Positions 34,729 to 45,717 of a DNA stretch of 64,000 nucleotides are shown piece after piece (within the stretch, counting starts at the first letter, position 1; every line of letters starts with the position of its first letter). Position numbers and translations under genes: made by a program. This DNA comes from Sesamum alatum (lineage: Eukaryota; Streptophyta; Magnoliopsida; Lamiales; Pedaliaceae). A model generated the notes under the pieces. It was not told where the DNA came from and searched no databases. It saw nothing but the letters and a program-made list of their open reading frames with translations. The stretch is taken from contig JACGWO010000012.1 of assembly GCA_034509735.1 (NCBI GenBank), positions 22,783,188 to 22,847,187 on the forward strand, given 5' to 3'.

Positions 34729-35040
34729 GATCTATCTCGCCCGCCCTTGGTTTCAAAGTGACGGAAATGGGCGTTTGTGTTTAAACCCGGCTACGAAATC
34801 TCCCTCTGCAAACGCCGGCGAAGGTTTACGGGGTCCGTCACGAAGACTTTGCCACTGGATTATATTATCATCTACACTGAACTAAGTATGCACATTGTAG
34901 TAGTGTATTGTTATTAGGGAGGAATTTTACAGTTGCAGAAGAAACTTTTACTCTTTTATGGTAAGGAAGATGGTAACTTTTACTCTTTCATTTATTTGGC
35001 GGAGATATGTATGTATGTTTCACTAAAATCGCTTATAGTT
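34729..35040 (+). other. ClpC 3' untranslated region (approximate)
   Basis: The sequence following the TAA stop is GC-balanced at first, then T-rich. It is non-coding and is consistent with a 3' UTR of about 250-300 bases. Confidence 0.45.
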
Positions 35041-35046
35041 TTTGGG

Positions 35047-35180
35047 GATAATTACATTTACATTCTCTGACCTATAGTTTATTTACACAAATTATTTCTA
35101 TCTTTTGCATAATTATAGAAATCACATTTGATAGTCAAAAAATAAGGGAAGTTTATTATTGTGTAAATGTAATTTTTTAA
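35047..35180. mobile_element. short fold-back, M2-like
   Basis: The left end 'gataattacatttacattc' is mirrored by 'gtgtaaatgtaattttttaa' about 125 bp later. The arms resemble the M2 ends. I could not define a clean target duplication. Confidence 0.4.
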
Positions 35181-35306
35181 AAGAGTATGAGTGGTTTGTA
35201 TAATAATAGCAGTGTACCATCGAAGTTCCTTGTATCAAATGCCATAGCCGGTGGCTGCCGGTGTAAAGGTAGAAAGATTGGCGTTCATCAGAATTTTCAA
35301 CAGCCA

Positions 35307-35378
35307 GTCGTTGTAGTATAGTGGTGAGTATTCCCGCCTGTCACGCGGGTGACCCGGGTTCGATCCCCGGCAACGGCG
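35307..35378 (+). tRNA. trnD-GUC: tRNA-Asp (anticodon GUC), copy 1
   Basis: These 72 nt fold as a standard tRNA. The acceptor stem GTCGTTG pairs with CAACGGC and the discriminator base is G. The anticodon stem is CCCGC/GCGGG with loop CTGTCAC (anticodon GTC at 35340-35342), and the T arm is CCGGG-TTCGATC-CCCGG. There is no intron and no encoded CCA, which is the nuclear eukaryotic type. Downstream T-rich DNA would serve as a Pol III stop. It differs from copy 2 by one base in the D loop (G here, A there). Confidence 0.97.
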
Positions 35379-35769
35379 CTTCCTATTATGTTTTTGCTAT
35401 ATTTTCCATTGGGATTTAAAAGTTGTTAAAGAAATGATAATTAATGTGTTTTTCTTTTTGTTTTTCGTCTTTGGTACTCAAATTTGACAATTTCCAGCAA
35501 CAAAATTAGAAGCTTATCATTATAATAAACTTTTGAAACTAATCATCAATTCTTGATAAACAATTACCCCCGAATCAAGAGATCTTTGGATATTACTCTT
35601 TTCACAAAATTTTAACCATAATATATATATATATATATACTCACACACATTAATGAGAATACGAATTCAAGAAAGAGCGTAATTCGCTATCTTAATAAAT
35701 AAAAGTATCATAGACTCAGTTCAAACTAGATTCGATTAGATAAAAAAAAAATAATAAAGTCTGTTGAAG

Positions 35770-36300
35770 ATATTAAATTATTGAGATAATTACACATCGA
35801 CCCGATGTGATTTGAAAAATTACACCTAATAGTCATTATGTTTGTTTCCATTTGACGATTATATCCATCTGTTAGTATAATTCACAAAATTTGCTATTAC
35901 CCCCCCCCCCCCAACACACACACAAAAAAAAGTTGAATGAAAATTCATATTTACTTACCTTGGATTGACTTATGTACAGACTTATTGCAGGTCAAATAAT
36001 TTTTTTTACCAAACCTTTATAAGGATGAAAATGTACCTTTTCACATGCATTAACGTGTGAAGATGTATAAATATAGTTTAGACATAATTTGTTTGTGATC
36101 TACAATAAGTCAGTAATAAGTCCATTAAGGGTAAGTACGAATTTTTATTCAACTTTTTTTATTATATAAACAAATTTCATCAATTTTATTAGTAGATGAA
36201 TATATGTGTTCGACAGCATCAAAAGTTAGGATTATTATATTTAATTTTCAAATCACATGAAATTTATATGTAATTACACAAATTCTGAATCCCTAAAATA
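35770..36300. mobile_element. inverted-repeat element, family M2 (limits approximate)
   Basis: The left part 'gataattacacatcgaccc...gatttgaaaaattacaccta' and the right part '...cacatgaaatttatatgtaattacac' are inverted relative to each other. The middle carries 'gacttattgcaggtcaaa' mirrored by 'gatctacaataagtcagt', as in the copy at 5002-5527. No perfect 9-bp duplication is evident. A C homopolymer interrupts it near 35901-35912. Confidence 0.5.
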
Positions 36301-36880
36301 TTTGAACTCGACTTGTGATTAATTGAAATTAGAGAGCTAGTTCGAACTTGATCCCATCAACAATCAAGTCAAGCTCAAACTTATGTTTTCAAACTCAATA
36401 ATAGTTCGAGTAAATTCAAATAATAATGTGTTTTTCTCTACTTGATTAATTTACATCTTATATATCTCTAGTTTACAAAATCTCCACGTACTACTTTTTT
36501 TTTTCCTTTAAAATATATTAAATAATTTTATCCGTCATTTAACATTCTCATGTATATTTTTGTATTTATAAAGAGATAAATGTAATGTATGTATGTGGAG
36601 TGGTTAACATTATTATATTTTTTCCCTTATAAGTACAAAATTACTACATGTGGTGTGGATGTTAAATGCGGGTAAAAGTGAAAATTTATGTAACTTTTTT
36701 TTGTTCATGTCAGCATTTTTCGTCCAAATCGTAACGAAAGAAGTTCAGGTGTAATTGGTGAATTTTTGAAAGGAGTGTAAATATAATTTTGACATTTTTT
36801 AGGAGAAAGTGTAATTTATACATTTCTAGAGGGTGTCTAAGATGTTTTAAACTTTAACCTATCAGAACTTTCAACAGCAA

Positions 36881-36952
36881 GTCGTTGTAGTATAGTGGTA
36901 AGTATTCCCGCCTGTCACGCGGGTGACCCGGGTTCGATCCCCGGCAACGGCG
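36881..36952 (+). tRNA. trnD-GUC: tRNA-Asp (anticodon GUC), copy 2
   Basis: This 72-nt cloverleaf is identical to copy 1 except for one D-loop base (A instead of G). All stems pair, and the anticodon is GTC. About 20 bases upstream ('atcagaactttcaacag') and a patch about 85 bases downstream ('ttaaagaaat') also resemble copy 1. That points to tandem duplication of a segment larger than the gene, now separated by about 1.5 kb that includes an M2 element. Confidence 0.97.
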
Positions 36953-37084
36953 CATTCTTTTAGATTTCTCTCTCGCCCGCTCGCTGCCCTCTTTTCTACT
37001 TGGTTTCTTACTGTTTTTGCTCTGTTCTCTGTGGGGATAAACTATTGCTTAAAGAAATCATTCATGTTGCAATATGACGTTTAT

Positions 37085-37230
37085 TTATACTAATATAAAA
37101 AAAAAAACCTTTCATACTCACAAACGACGATTAATGATACCGTTATACCATTTTTTTATGAACTCAAAAGTATCGTGCAACCGATAAGATAACCAACTTA
37201 TTCAACTTCCAAAAGAAATTAATTTGTCTT
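37085..37230 (+). repeat. Helitron-like dispersed repeat copy
   Basis: The stretch 'gcaaccgataagataaccaacttattcaacttcc' region (only about 35 bases of close match) is the reverse complement of the body word found at 18840-18870 and 23220-23260. It is the third copy of that repeat in the window, in the opposite orientation. Ends are not defined. Confidence 0.4.
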
Positions 37231-38600
37231 TTTCTTTCTTTCTTTCTTTTTTTAAGATAATGTATTGATTTATATCTTTACTCTTATTTCAAAAAATATA
37301 TTTTTGAATCGTAAAAAAATATTTATTATATGCACGTAGGAATGACGTATAACAATGGTTAGCATATAAGAAAATCAGAACCAGTCATGGCCAATTCTGG
37401 CGGGAGGACAAAATGTCCTTGTAACCGATACTTTGTTGAGGTAAGCTAGTCGATAAAGTCTCGTTTAAACCCCATTCGTTTAATTTAACAAGCCAAGTTT
37501 GAATAAAAAATTTTCTTTGATAATATTGCAAGTTTGTATTGAGCTCGACATGATTATTATGATTATTAAAAAAAAAAAATATATGCATAAAAGTAGCACA
37601 CTACATCAAACGCCTGTGCTTGATTACATTAAAGATAAATTCATCACCAGAATCACACCAAAATTAGAAGATGAATTAATTATTAAAAAAAAAAGTCTTA
37701 ATTATTCTTTTTTACGCCCATATAAGATTAACTTTTTTATTGCTCTTTTTTATCGCACTTCATATATACATACTATATATGTAAAATATTCTTTTAAATT
37801 TACAGATAGTGTGAATTTTACACACATAACGTGTACATACAACGTGCAATACGACATGCAACACCAATTTATAATAAAAGACTCTATTAAGGCAGATCAA
37901 CTGAGAGATATGTGACAATCATTCGCACAACAGTGCAAATAATGTTTGCTTATCAGCAAACAAAGCTAAAAAGTAACTGCGATTTTATTATATATTTTTA
38001 TGTTCGTTTGTACAAATCAAAATTTCATGTCATAAAAAACAGGAATACAAATACGAAAAATAGGAATACAAATACGAAAAACAGAACTACCATTACTGAA
38101 ACATAAATTGCATTTACAATGTCCCTCCAAATTTGGCCAACTTAACGGATCTTTCCATTTTCGCCTTTAACATTGACGAAAATCCCTCTTCGGTCCTCAA
38201 ATTGCAAAAAAAGTGCACATATGGGACGTAACGTCTGAAAACTAGATAATATGGGACTAAAATTTGAAACAAGTCCACTTATGGGACCAAAAATATAATT
38301 TACCTAATTTTTTTTAATTTCAAATTATATTCAATCTTCTATTTAATATAATGTTACACGTCATATATACAAAAATAACGTCATTGATTTTATTTAAGAA
38401 AAAACTTTGTACACGCAACATGTATATATTAAATGTGAGAATATGCAATATGATTTGCAATTTAAAAAAAGAAATCCAAATAAAACCTCATTTCTGGGAT
38501 TCAACAAAACAAACTCTCTCATTCTCAATTTCATACCAAATAAACCTCAACTTTCTAAGTACAGCTACAATTTCATGGCAAAGACCTGCTTTAAGTGAAG
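37231..38600. other. intergenic, no gene seen
   Basis: AT-rich DNA with a 138-codon open frame at 37499-37915 whose composition (Ile, Lys, Tyr, Asn-rich) is that of translated AT-rich noise. A small tandem repeat of 'aggaatacaaatacgaaaa' lies at about 38041-38080. No RNA gene is seen. Confidence 0.45.
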
Positions 38601-39909
38601 GTTATAATGCCACACATCCTCAGTATATCCTCTTGCACAGCAAATACATAATCAAAAGAGGGCGTTTCTGTAAGTCCACTCTCTATAATCTAATGATCAG
38701 TAACGAGTCAAAATTGTATGCATTCATCATTGCCTTACTTGAAGATGCTCTATCCGTTAATTGTTCCGCTAGGCGAGCTGCATGAGTCTTCGAACCACAA
38801 AGTTATAGGCTGCTTGACTCATTTTACATCAACACGAGACGAAATGCAAGCAACAATAACTTCATAACAGTCTCATGACCGTTGTTGTGATGCCTCCATT
38901 AGTTCTTCTAACCTTGAAATAGACATGAGTAGAAAATAAGACATCCATTCTTGATATATATACCCCAATGCCTGGGGATAACCTCTCTCTGTGGATAACT
39001 TCATACGCAATTATACCTGCAAACAAAAACCGCAATATGTAATCTGCTGCAGCGTCAAGTGCAACAATACACGTCTCTGGCTTTGGATAGTTGAAGATAC
39101 GAGCTTTAGCTTATTTAGCAATGATTCAGAAAGGACAAAACATTTAAACCGAACTATAGGGAAGTCACATTGTTGTTGAACTATCAAATGAGTATTTATA
39201 TATACTATTATACTTGCATGTTGACATTACAATGTGAGGTTCTTACATTCTTGTACAAGATGGATCAGAAGCAGAGCAGACAACTAAAGTATGAATAAAT
39301 GGAAGATGAATCTTTGAATTTGAGGTCTCCTGAATATAGACACACACATCCACGCATATGCAGCTAATCAGAAGCACATAATGCAATAACAAAAGCTACA
39401 CCATTATCACATTTCCGTTTTGTAGTCAACATTCAAACTTCATGGAAATGCAAGTAGTGTTCGGAATTAATGTTATAGTTTCTTATAAAATACTTCTTTG
39501 CACCGAGTTCAAGAAGGGATGAAGATTAAGCTACATCCACAGCCAAAAAGATATGGGCGTCGTGCTGATGTGGTGTTATCGACAACATTTCCACAACCCA
39601 CGAATTTGTTTAAAGCGTCTGCCAACAACTCCGCAAATTCTCTGATTTCAAGCATCAATTTCTCCAATTAAGTAATATTTAGCTGCAAAAGGCCCACACA
39701 GGCATTTGCCTTCACCACAAACCATAAACTCTTCTAAATCATCAAATATTCACTAGTCAAGATTTTCAGTTCATTCAGATTCAGTCTATCAGTTCTTGAC
39801 AATGTTTAAATCTATTTTACAAATATCATCAGTGCAAGACAGAAAAAAGAAAGAAAATGAAGAACAACAGCAGAAACAAGAACAAAGGAAATAAAGATTA
39901 CCTCATCTT
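38601..39909 (-). other. probable 3' untranslated or downstream region of the PPR gene
   Basis: This stretch is more GC-balanced than the flanking intergenic DNA but lacks conserved coding frames. Just after the PPR stop codon the minus strand reads GATGAG/GTAATC, a usable donor site, so an intron in the 3' UTR is possible. The evidence is weak. Confidence 0.3.
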
Positions 39910-40722
39910 CTACTCGACCCAACTTGCAATCATCCGGTCCAGCAAATCCACCACTTCCTTCGAACCAAAAGCACCACCATCACTCCCTAAAGTACAACAA
40001 TCCAATGCTGCATTCAGCTCCAATGCTTCCCTAACCCTAGCCTCCCTCAACAAACCCCTGTACACCCACATTCTGACCTCATTCCCAACCACCAAATTCT
40101 CACTCGCCATCAACCTCAAAACACGAAGAGCATCCAAAATCATCCCGCTCTTGCAAAACCCATCAATTAAAACAGCATACAAACCCGAGTCCTTGGCCAA
40201 CCCACCAGGAAAATCAGGCCTCGAAATCCACTGGAACATCTTGACGGCTTTCTTTGGATGCCCCTTCTCGAAAAAGGATGAGACGAACATTTTAGCTATG
40301 GGTACTAGCACGCAGGGATTTCCGGTGATGAGATTGAATTTGAGAGCGTTGAGTAAGTGCATGGGGTGGGTGAGATCAGGTTCGAGAGCGAGCCTGTTGA
40401 TGAGAATGGAGAACGGGAGAGCATTGAGAGGTGGGTCCGCCGTGGAAAGGGCGGCGGAGATGAGTTGAATGGCTTCTTTGAGGCGGTTTGAGGAGCATAG
40501 GCGGGGAACGACGGCGTTGATCTGTTTCACCTCTTCTTCCGTTAGGGCGGCGCTGCTATCAGAAGCAGCGGTTGTAGAGATCTGGAAATTTCTAATTGCT
40601 GCTGAAGGAGAGGAGAAATCAAGGGACAGCTTCCGGTGGAACATTCGTAGCTTCTCCGCTACTGATTTCATGATGGCGGCGGCGGCGGCGGCGGGAAGAA
40701 AAAGAAATACAAAAAATGTCAA
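39910..40722 (-). CDS. short pentatricopeptide-repeat (PPR)-like protein, probably mitochondrial
   Basis: PPR proteins bind organelle RNAs for editing, splicing or stability. This single-exon frame gives 270 aa from the first ATG. The second ATG at 40671 (253 aa, MKSVAEKLRMFHRKLSLDF) gives a more typical basic, Ser-rich mitochondrial presequence, and the first start adds only a hydrophobic Phe/Leu/Ala stretch, so I favour 40671. Repeat-like helices are visible: NRLKEAIQLISAAL, PFSILINRLAL, GHPKKAVKMFQWI, SGLYAVLIDGFCKSGMILDAL and WVYRGLLREARVREALEL. The fourth is the clearest PPR (Y-x-x-LIDGFCKSG). With about 4-5 degenerate repeats it is short for the family and may belong to a small conserved P-class group. 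No DYW or E domain is present. Confidence 0.8.
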   Translation of the reverse strand: MTFFVFLFLPAAAAAAIMKSVAEKLRMFHRKLSLDFSSPSAAIRNFQISTTAASDSSAALTEEEVKQINAVVPRLCSSNRLKEAIQLISAALSTADPPLNALPFSILINRLALEPDLTHPMHLLNALKFNLITGNPCVLVPIAKMFVSSFFEKGHPKKAVKMFQWISRPDFPGGLAKDSGLYAVLIDGFCKSGMILDALRVLRLMASENLVVGNEVRMWVYRGLLREARVREALELNAALDCCTLGSDGGAFGSKEVVDLLDRMIASWVE

Positions 40723-41851
40723 CTGTTTGCGTCAGGCGGTGTTTCTCACGGCCCAATTTAACTGTGTATCAATTTCTTCTTACCATTATTATTATTATTT
40801 TTTTCAGACTTTTTTTCTACTTTATTTTTGTTTTTCAACATAAAAGTCAATTCCTCCGATACTAATAGGTACATATTTCATTTAGTATATATTTTTAAGA
40901 TTCTATTTAATTTGACATTTAATTTTTATATATATTTAAATATTTACCCTTTTTGTCTTTTTATACATCTGTTTCTTTTTATATATAATAGTTTCATCTA
41001 TTAAAGTTTTATTTTATAGTTTTATTTTTTTGTTCTTTTGCAAATTTTATTATTATTATTATTATTATTTGCTTTCAGATGATTTTTACAAGATGGGAGG
41101 AATCACCATATCTTAATTTACATATAATTTGTTTTTTGAACTATTTAAATATGACTATGCTAAATCTAAGATTATATGTTTTGTAATCGTTTACCTTTAC
41201 ATGTAAATATATGTATTTTCATGTGTGTATAATTCGAGCTCCTTTTTAACAAAATTTTATTCGAGAAAATCTTATTTTATACCAATGGAAGTCTTTTCTT
41301 CTTTCATACCAACGATAATGTGGCTATATTTATGATTTTATTGAATGTAGCTATTTTATTTTGTTTGTACTCATTTTATTTTCTCATTTCAAGATAACTT
41401 ACTCTTATTTTTTTTCTTATTCTTGATGAAATGATATTGAGAATTTAAAATTATTTTATTTTATCGTCTATCTTTCTATTTTTTTCCGTTTGTTTTCTTG
41501 CACTTAGCTTTCTTATAACTTATTAAAAGTAAATTTCTATTCTTGCTTTAAATTTTATTTTATTTTTTTACAATGTAAGATTATTTTATATTTATTTACT
41601 TTGATATAGATTTTGATGGAAGATAAATTATAATCTCATAAAATACAAAATTTGGTTAGTAAATATATTGTATGTGTAGGAAAATATAAAATTGATGAAA
41701 AATTCAAAATCACTGTATTTACCTATTAAAAATGAAAAGTTATATTTTATGAAAAAGATTCATTTATTAAGAAATATATTATAATTTTTTTAATATTTAA
41801 AAAAGAAAAAGAAAAAATCATATCACTGTGCATAGCACGGTTGTATGCTAG
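40723..41851. other. intergenic, very AT-rich; ends in a Helitron 3' terminus
   Basis: No gene is visible. A run of ATT trinucleotides occurs at about 41048-41069. The stretch finishes at a Helitron-like end described separately. The matching 5' TC terminus could not be placed. Confidence 0.45.
41824..41851 (+). mobile_element. Helitron 3' terminus (hairpin plus CTAG)
   Basis: CTGTGC-ATA-GCACGG (41826-41840) forms a 6-bp stem with one G-T pair and a 3-base loop. Eleven bases later the sequence reaches CTAG (41848-41851) followed by T. Subterminal hairpin plus CTRR|T is the diagnostic 3' end of plant Helitrons. The 5' end should lie to the left, but I could not identify it. Confidence 0.6.
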
Positions 41852-41923
41852 TTATATATAATCAAATTTGAATATATTTATATAATAATTATTTATTTAT
41901 ATGTATTATATATATGTGTATAT

Positions 41924-41961
<38 letters not shown>

Positions 41962-42620
41962 CGCCGACGGGAAGTGGTTGCCGATCGGGAAGAGGGAGGA
42001 GGGGCAAATCTGGTCGAAAGGGGCGACCAGGGGAGGGAGAGGGGTGGCGACGGGCGCGGGAGGGGGAGGGAAGAGGTGGATCTAGGTGGGGGGACGGGGG
42101 GAAGGTGGTGGTGGCAACGCTAGTGGCGACGGGTAGCACGAGGAGGTGAGGCGGAGGGGGTTGGGTTGGCGGCGACGATGTGAGGAGGAGGGGTTGGTCG
42201 CGGCAACACAAGGAGGCGAGGGTTGGGTAAGCGGCGGCACGAGGAGGTGGGCTTGGGTCGCGGCAGCACAAGGAGGGGGTTGGGTTGGCGGCGGCGCGAG
42301 GGGGGATGGGGGGATCAGCGGCAGTGGCCGACGATAAGACGAGGAAGAAGAAAGGAAAATTATATCTATTATTTTTATAATTAACATATAATATTAAATA
42401 TATTAAATATTATTTATATTATATATATACGTATTAATATATTAAGTTAAATATATAAAAATATATTTTTATGGGTAAAAACTTATCCCAGTTGTAGCAG
42501 GGGCGCATGTAATGCACCACTAAAGTTAGGGGGTATTTTATTTTATTTTTTAAAATACAGGGAGATAAATTGCTGTTTTATTTTTCGGGGGGAGAAAGGT
42601 AAATTGTTTTCCCCTTGTTT
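41852..42620. mobile_element. truncated long M1-family element (copy D) with GC-rich core
   Basis: From about 41925 a (TA)n(GA)n microsatellite leads into a purine-rich, GC-rich core (about 41960-42345), then AT-rich DNA. It ends with an M1-type right arm: 'gcgcatgtaatgcacc', 'gggggtattttattt', 'ggagataaattgctgtttt', 'aggtaaattgttttcccc'. The corresponding left arm is missing; the copy starts abruptly at the Helitron end. Frames through the core are composition artefacts. Confidence 0.55.
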
Positions 42621-43390
42621 AAGTCTTATATTCAGAAAACCTATTACACACATGTTAAGACCCTAGTGATGGCAACAACCTTTTTTGGTGTGTAGGAAGT
42701 CGGGGGATGTGACTATCTTGTATGGTATGATCCATCGATGTGCAAATATACTAAGTAAAATATTCACTGAGAAAAGTGAGAAATTAAGATAATGATGTAT
42801 AGAAGCTTCGAGCACATAAAGGTATCAAGATGTTTTCAATGCTGGCTTATATAGTTATGTTTGTGGTGTGGAAGATGTAATGGGAAGACTAGAAATGTAC
42901 ATTGGAGTACTAAGCGTATGTTGTATATGAACTAACTGTTTTAGCAAATAATGTACGTGATATTGAAATAAATCTGGTTCAACTAAAATAATTTTTTCCT
43001 TATTAAAAGTGTCTGAATCCGCCCCTTAAGTAGTTGGAAAGCTTATAAAATCATGATTAGAGAAGATTTCTAGTAAAAACCTAAACTAGAAACGTGTGAA
43101 TCCGCTCCTTAAATAGCTAAATTTTTATTCTCATCAACTAAATAAATAAAAAAGGGAATTCATAAGAAATTAAATTGTTTGTTAAAAAAATAGAGAAGAA
43201 AATAATATTTTTATGTCTTAAAAAATTTGTATTCTTAAAAAAAATAATAAATACACTACTCATCTATTTTCTTTATTAGTAAATCAAAAATAATTTTTTT
43301 CTATAATTTCCACAAGAAAACATTGAAAAAATTCAATGAGTTCCACATTAATTTAGCACCTTCCACCTTCCACATAAATCTATGATTTTT
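42621..43390. other. intergenic, no gene seen
   Basis: This is moderately AT-rich DNA with no conserved frame. A near-direct repeat, 'gaatccgccccttaagtag' near 43015 and 'gaatccgctccttaaatag' near 43101, is present and may be a remnant of an unrecognised element. Confidence 0.35.
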
Positions 43391-43394
43391 TTTT

Positions 43395-43770
43395 TAATTG
43401 GGAGCGATGAACTTTATTAATTAGAGTAAAGAGAGTACAATCAGTCATGTCGAATATCGACATTGAACAAAGACGATTACAACAATCATATCAACAATAT
43501 CACAATCACATAAATAACACCTAACTACTACAGTAACAAATAATACCTACTATACTGTCACAACAACATCACACACGTAGGGATTCGAAGTTATTTCGAA
43601 CCTATAACCTCTCAGATCATAGGGTCTCAGCTTCGCCAACTGAGCTAGGCCTCATCGAACCATACCTACTATACAGTAGCAACAACAACATACGTAAGGA
43701 TTCGAACCCATAACATCTAAGATCTTAAAGCCTCAATTTCGCCAATTGAAATACGCCTCATCGAATTATT
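43395..43770 (-). mobile_element. tRNA-derived SINE with two head-to-tail tRNA-like modules
   Basis: On the minus strand, box A TAGCTCAGTTGG (43647-43636) is followed by a GGTTCGAA-type box B near 43600-43580. A second, more diverged module lies just upstream (box B GGGTTCGAATCC at about 43709-43698, box A-like TATTTCAATTGG at about 43752-43741). The remainder toward 43395 is non-tRNA body ending in an A-rich tail on the minus strand (T-run at 43388-43397 on the plus strand). The duplication makes this a dimeric SINE-like unit. Confidence 0.65.
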
Positions 43771-44429
43771 ATTATTATTTGGACCATTGTCATTTGTCTA
43801 TATAGTTTTCCCCAATTTCTTTCCACATTGTGAGCATCATTTACTAAGTCTTAGCTTGCCTACCCAAAAATGGCCTAAAACCTTATCCACATCGATCGAC
43901 AAAACCAACGACACATAGTTGTTAGCTGGCTTTATGAGCATCACGAGAACTAAAATTTAATCACTTTGTATTAAAATTGATGGATTTAAATATAAAGTTT
44001 TTTAATAATAATGTTTTTTTAATTTGTTAATTTAGACAATTTTATATTAGAAAAGATTTAAATCTCTCAAATTGAATTACTTTTTGTAAAATATTGATAC
44101 ATTTTTTTTTTTTGTAATATTGAGACATTTAAAATCATTTTGCCCGAATATAATTTCGGGGGCAAAGGAAATGAACAGTGCGTATACTACCAACACGAAG
44201 ACCTAGTTTTTGGCTTATATATTTTCAAATAAGATTTATTGAAATTTTAAGTGAAATTAAGATTTCTTTTAACTATTTCAAATATATTAAGGTCAAATGG
44301 CTATTAATTTAAATTTTAATTGAATTGCGAAATTTATAAAATCAAGGGATTAGTTGACATAGAGCCTAATTAAAAAAGTTATGTGAAGAATTCCAATGAA
44401 TTACCAGTTATTTAAGCACATGGTCAAAA

Positions 44430-44875
44430 TTGACTCAGGAGTACGAGCGAAGCATCAACCTACTACATCTACCGCATTAACTATGATTTGAAAAATTACA
44501 TCAATAATCTTGAGGTTTGCTGTTGTATAACAAATAGACTATTATATTAGTCAAAATTTACCAAGCTGAATGAAAATTATTATTTACCTTTAATTGATTT
44601 ATTACTGACTAACTATAAATCAAATGAATCAAACTAACTCAGAATAAATTTGTTTGGCCTACAATAAGTCAGTAATAAGTCAACCGATGGTAAATATCGA
44701 TCTTCATTGTAAATTTTTGTTGATATCAACAAATTCAATGAATTATAACTAACAAAAAGACATATTTGTTAAATTAAAGCAAACATCATGATTACTAAAT
44801 TTAATTTTTCAAACCATTGAAAATCTACGTATAATTACAGTAAATCTAAAAAAAATGGGTGTAATTATCTCTTTA
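44430..44875. mobile_element. M2-family inverted-repeat element, left end degenerate
   Basis: 'aaaaattacatcaataatcttgagg' region on the left and 'aaatctacgtataattacag...ggtgtaattatctc' on the right are inverted partners. The middle has 'gatttattactgac' mirrored by 'cctacaataagtcagtaa'. The outer left terminus is not recognisable. Confidence 0.5.
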
Positions 44876-45548
44876 AAATAATGTAAAAGATCGCCAATAG
44901 TCCGAAATGATAAATAATAATAACAATAATTACTAAGATTATAATACAAATCTTGCATAATTATGGATATTGTTTTTGGTGAATCTGACATATACCGAAA
45001 ATAAAAAAGATAATTTCATCATCATATTTAAGAAAGGGACTTTATTCCATCATGAATCCTAGTCAGATTCATTGGACTGAGTCACAAACCCAACACAAGA
45101 TTCCCACAGATTCTCTCTCTACAATTCCGAATCTTCTTCCTCATTCTTCTCCATCTGGGAATTTTCCTTATTTCTCCTCTTGAAAATAGGAATTTTTTAT
45201 AGTAATTCTCATTTCCTGAGAATTTATGGAGTAAATATTAAACGGGAATTTTCTTATTTTTGAACCAAAATTATTTTCTCAAACTTTTTCTTTTAATTGT
45301 TTAACATCAAATATAGGAAAGTATGGAAAAAAGAGAAATTTAAATTATGGTTTTGTCGAGTCTTTTTGTGTATATTGTTCGTCACAATTTTTTTTTATTC
45401 GAATCAAATTTGATCGAATAAAATTAATCATAGAACAAATATAATATAATTGTTAGGTGATCGATCATTTTTCCTGAATTGTCCAAAAATATATCAATCA
45501 AATGATAAATATATTGAATATTTCCATATTTTTCAACGCCATAATGGC

Positions 45549-45556
45549 TATAAAAA
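45549..45556 (+). promoter_or_regulatory. TATA box of the glutamine synthetase gene
   Basis: TATAAAAA lies 162 bases before the start codon, followed by CT- and CA-rich leader DNA. The spacing fits a transcript start at about 45580 and a leader of about 135 nt. This is inferred from position only. Confidence 0.6.
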
Positions 45557-45717
45557 CGCCTCTTCACTTCTCTCCATAATAACACACACACAGAGACTGA
45601 ATCCTCTTGCAGAAGAGAGTGATATTCACTGCAAAATATACACAGAAAAAAGGGTTCTTGAAAAAGAAGTGTTTTTGGAGTTTGTTGTTTATCATTAAGA
45701 AGAAGGAAAGATCAAAG

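Noticed and set aside
37499..37915. 138-codon open frame
   Set aside because: Ile/Lys/Asn/Tyr-rich translation of AT-rich DNA, no conserved motif, no splice or start context.
38041..38080. CRISPR-like short tandem repeat
   Set aside because: Only two adjacent copies of a 19-base AT-rich word without spacers, in a plant nuclear context; it is a simple tandem duplication.
41906..42387. Pro-rich and Gly/Arg-rich open frames
   Set aside because: Same explanation: purine-biased core of a truncated M1 element, open in several frames at once.
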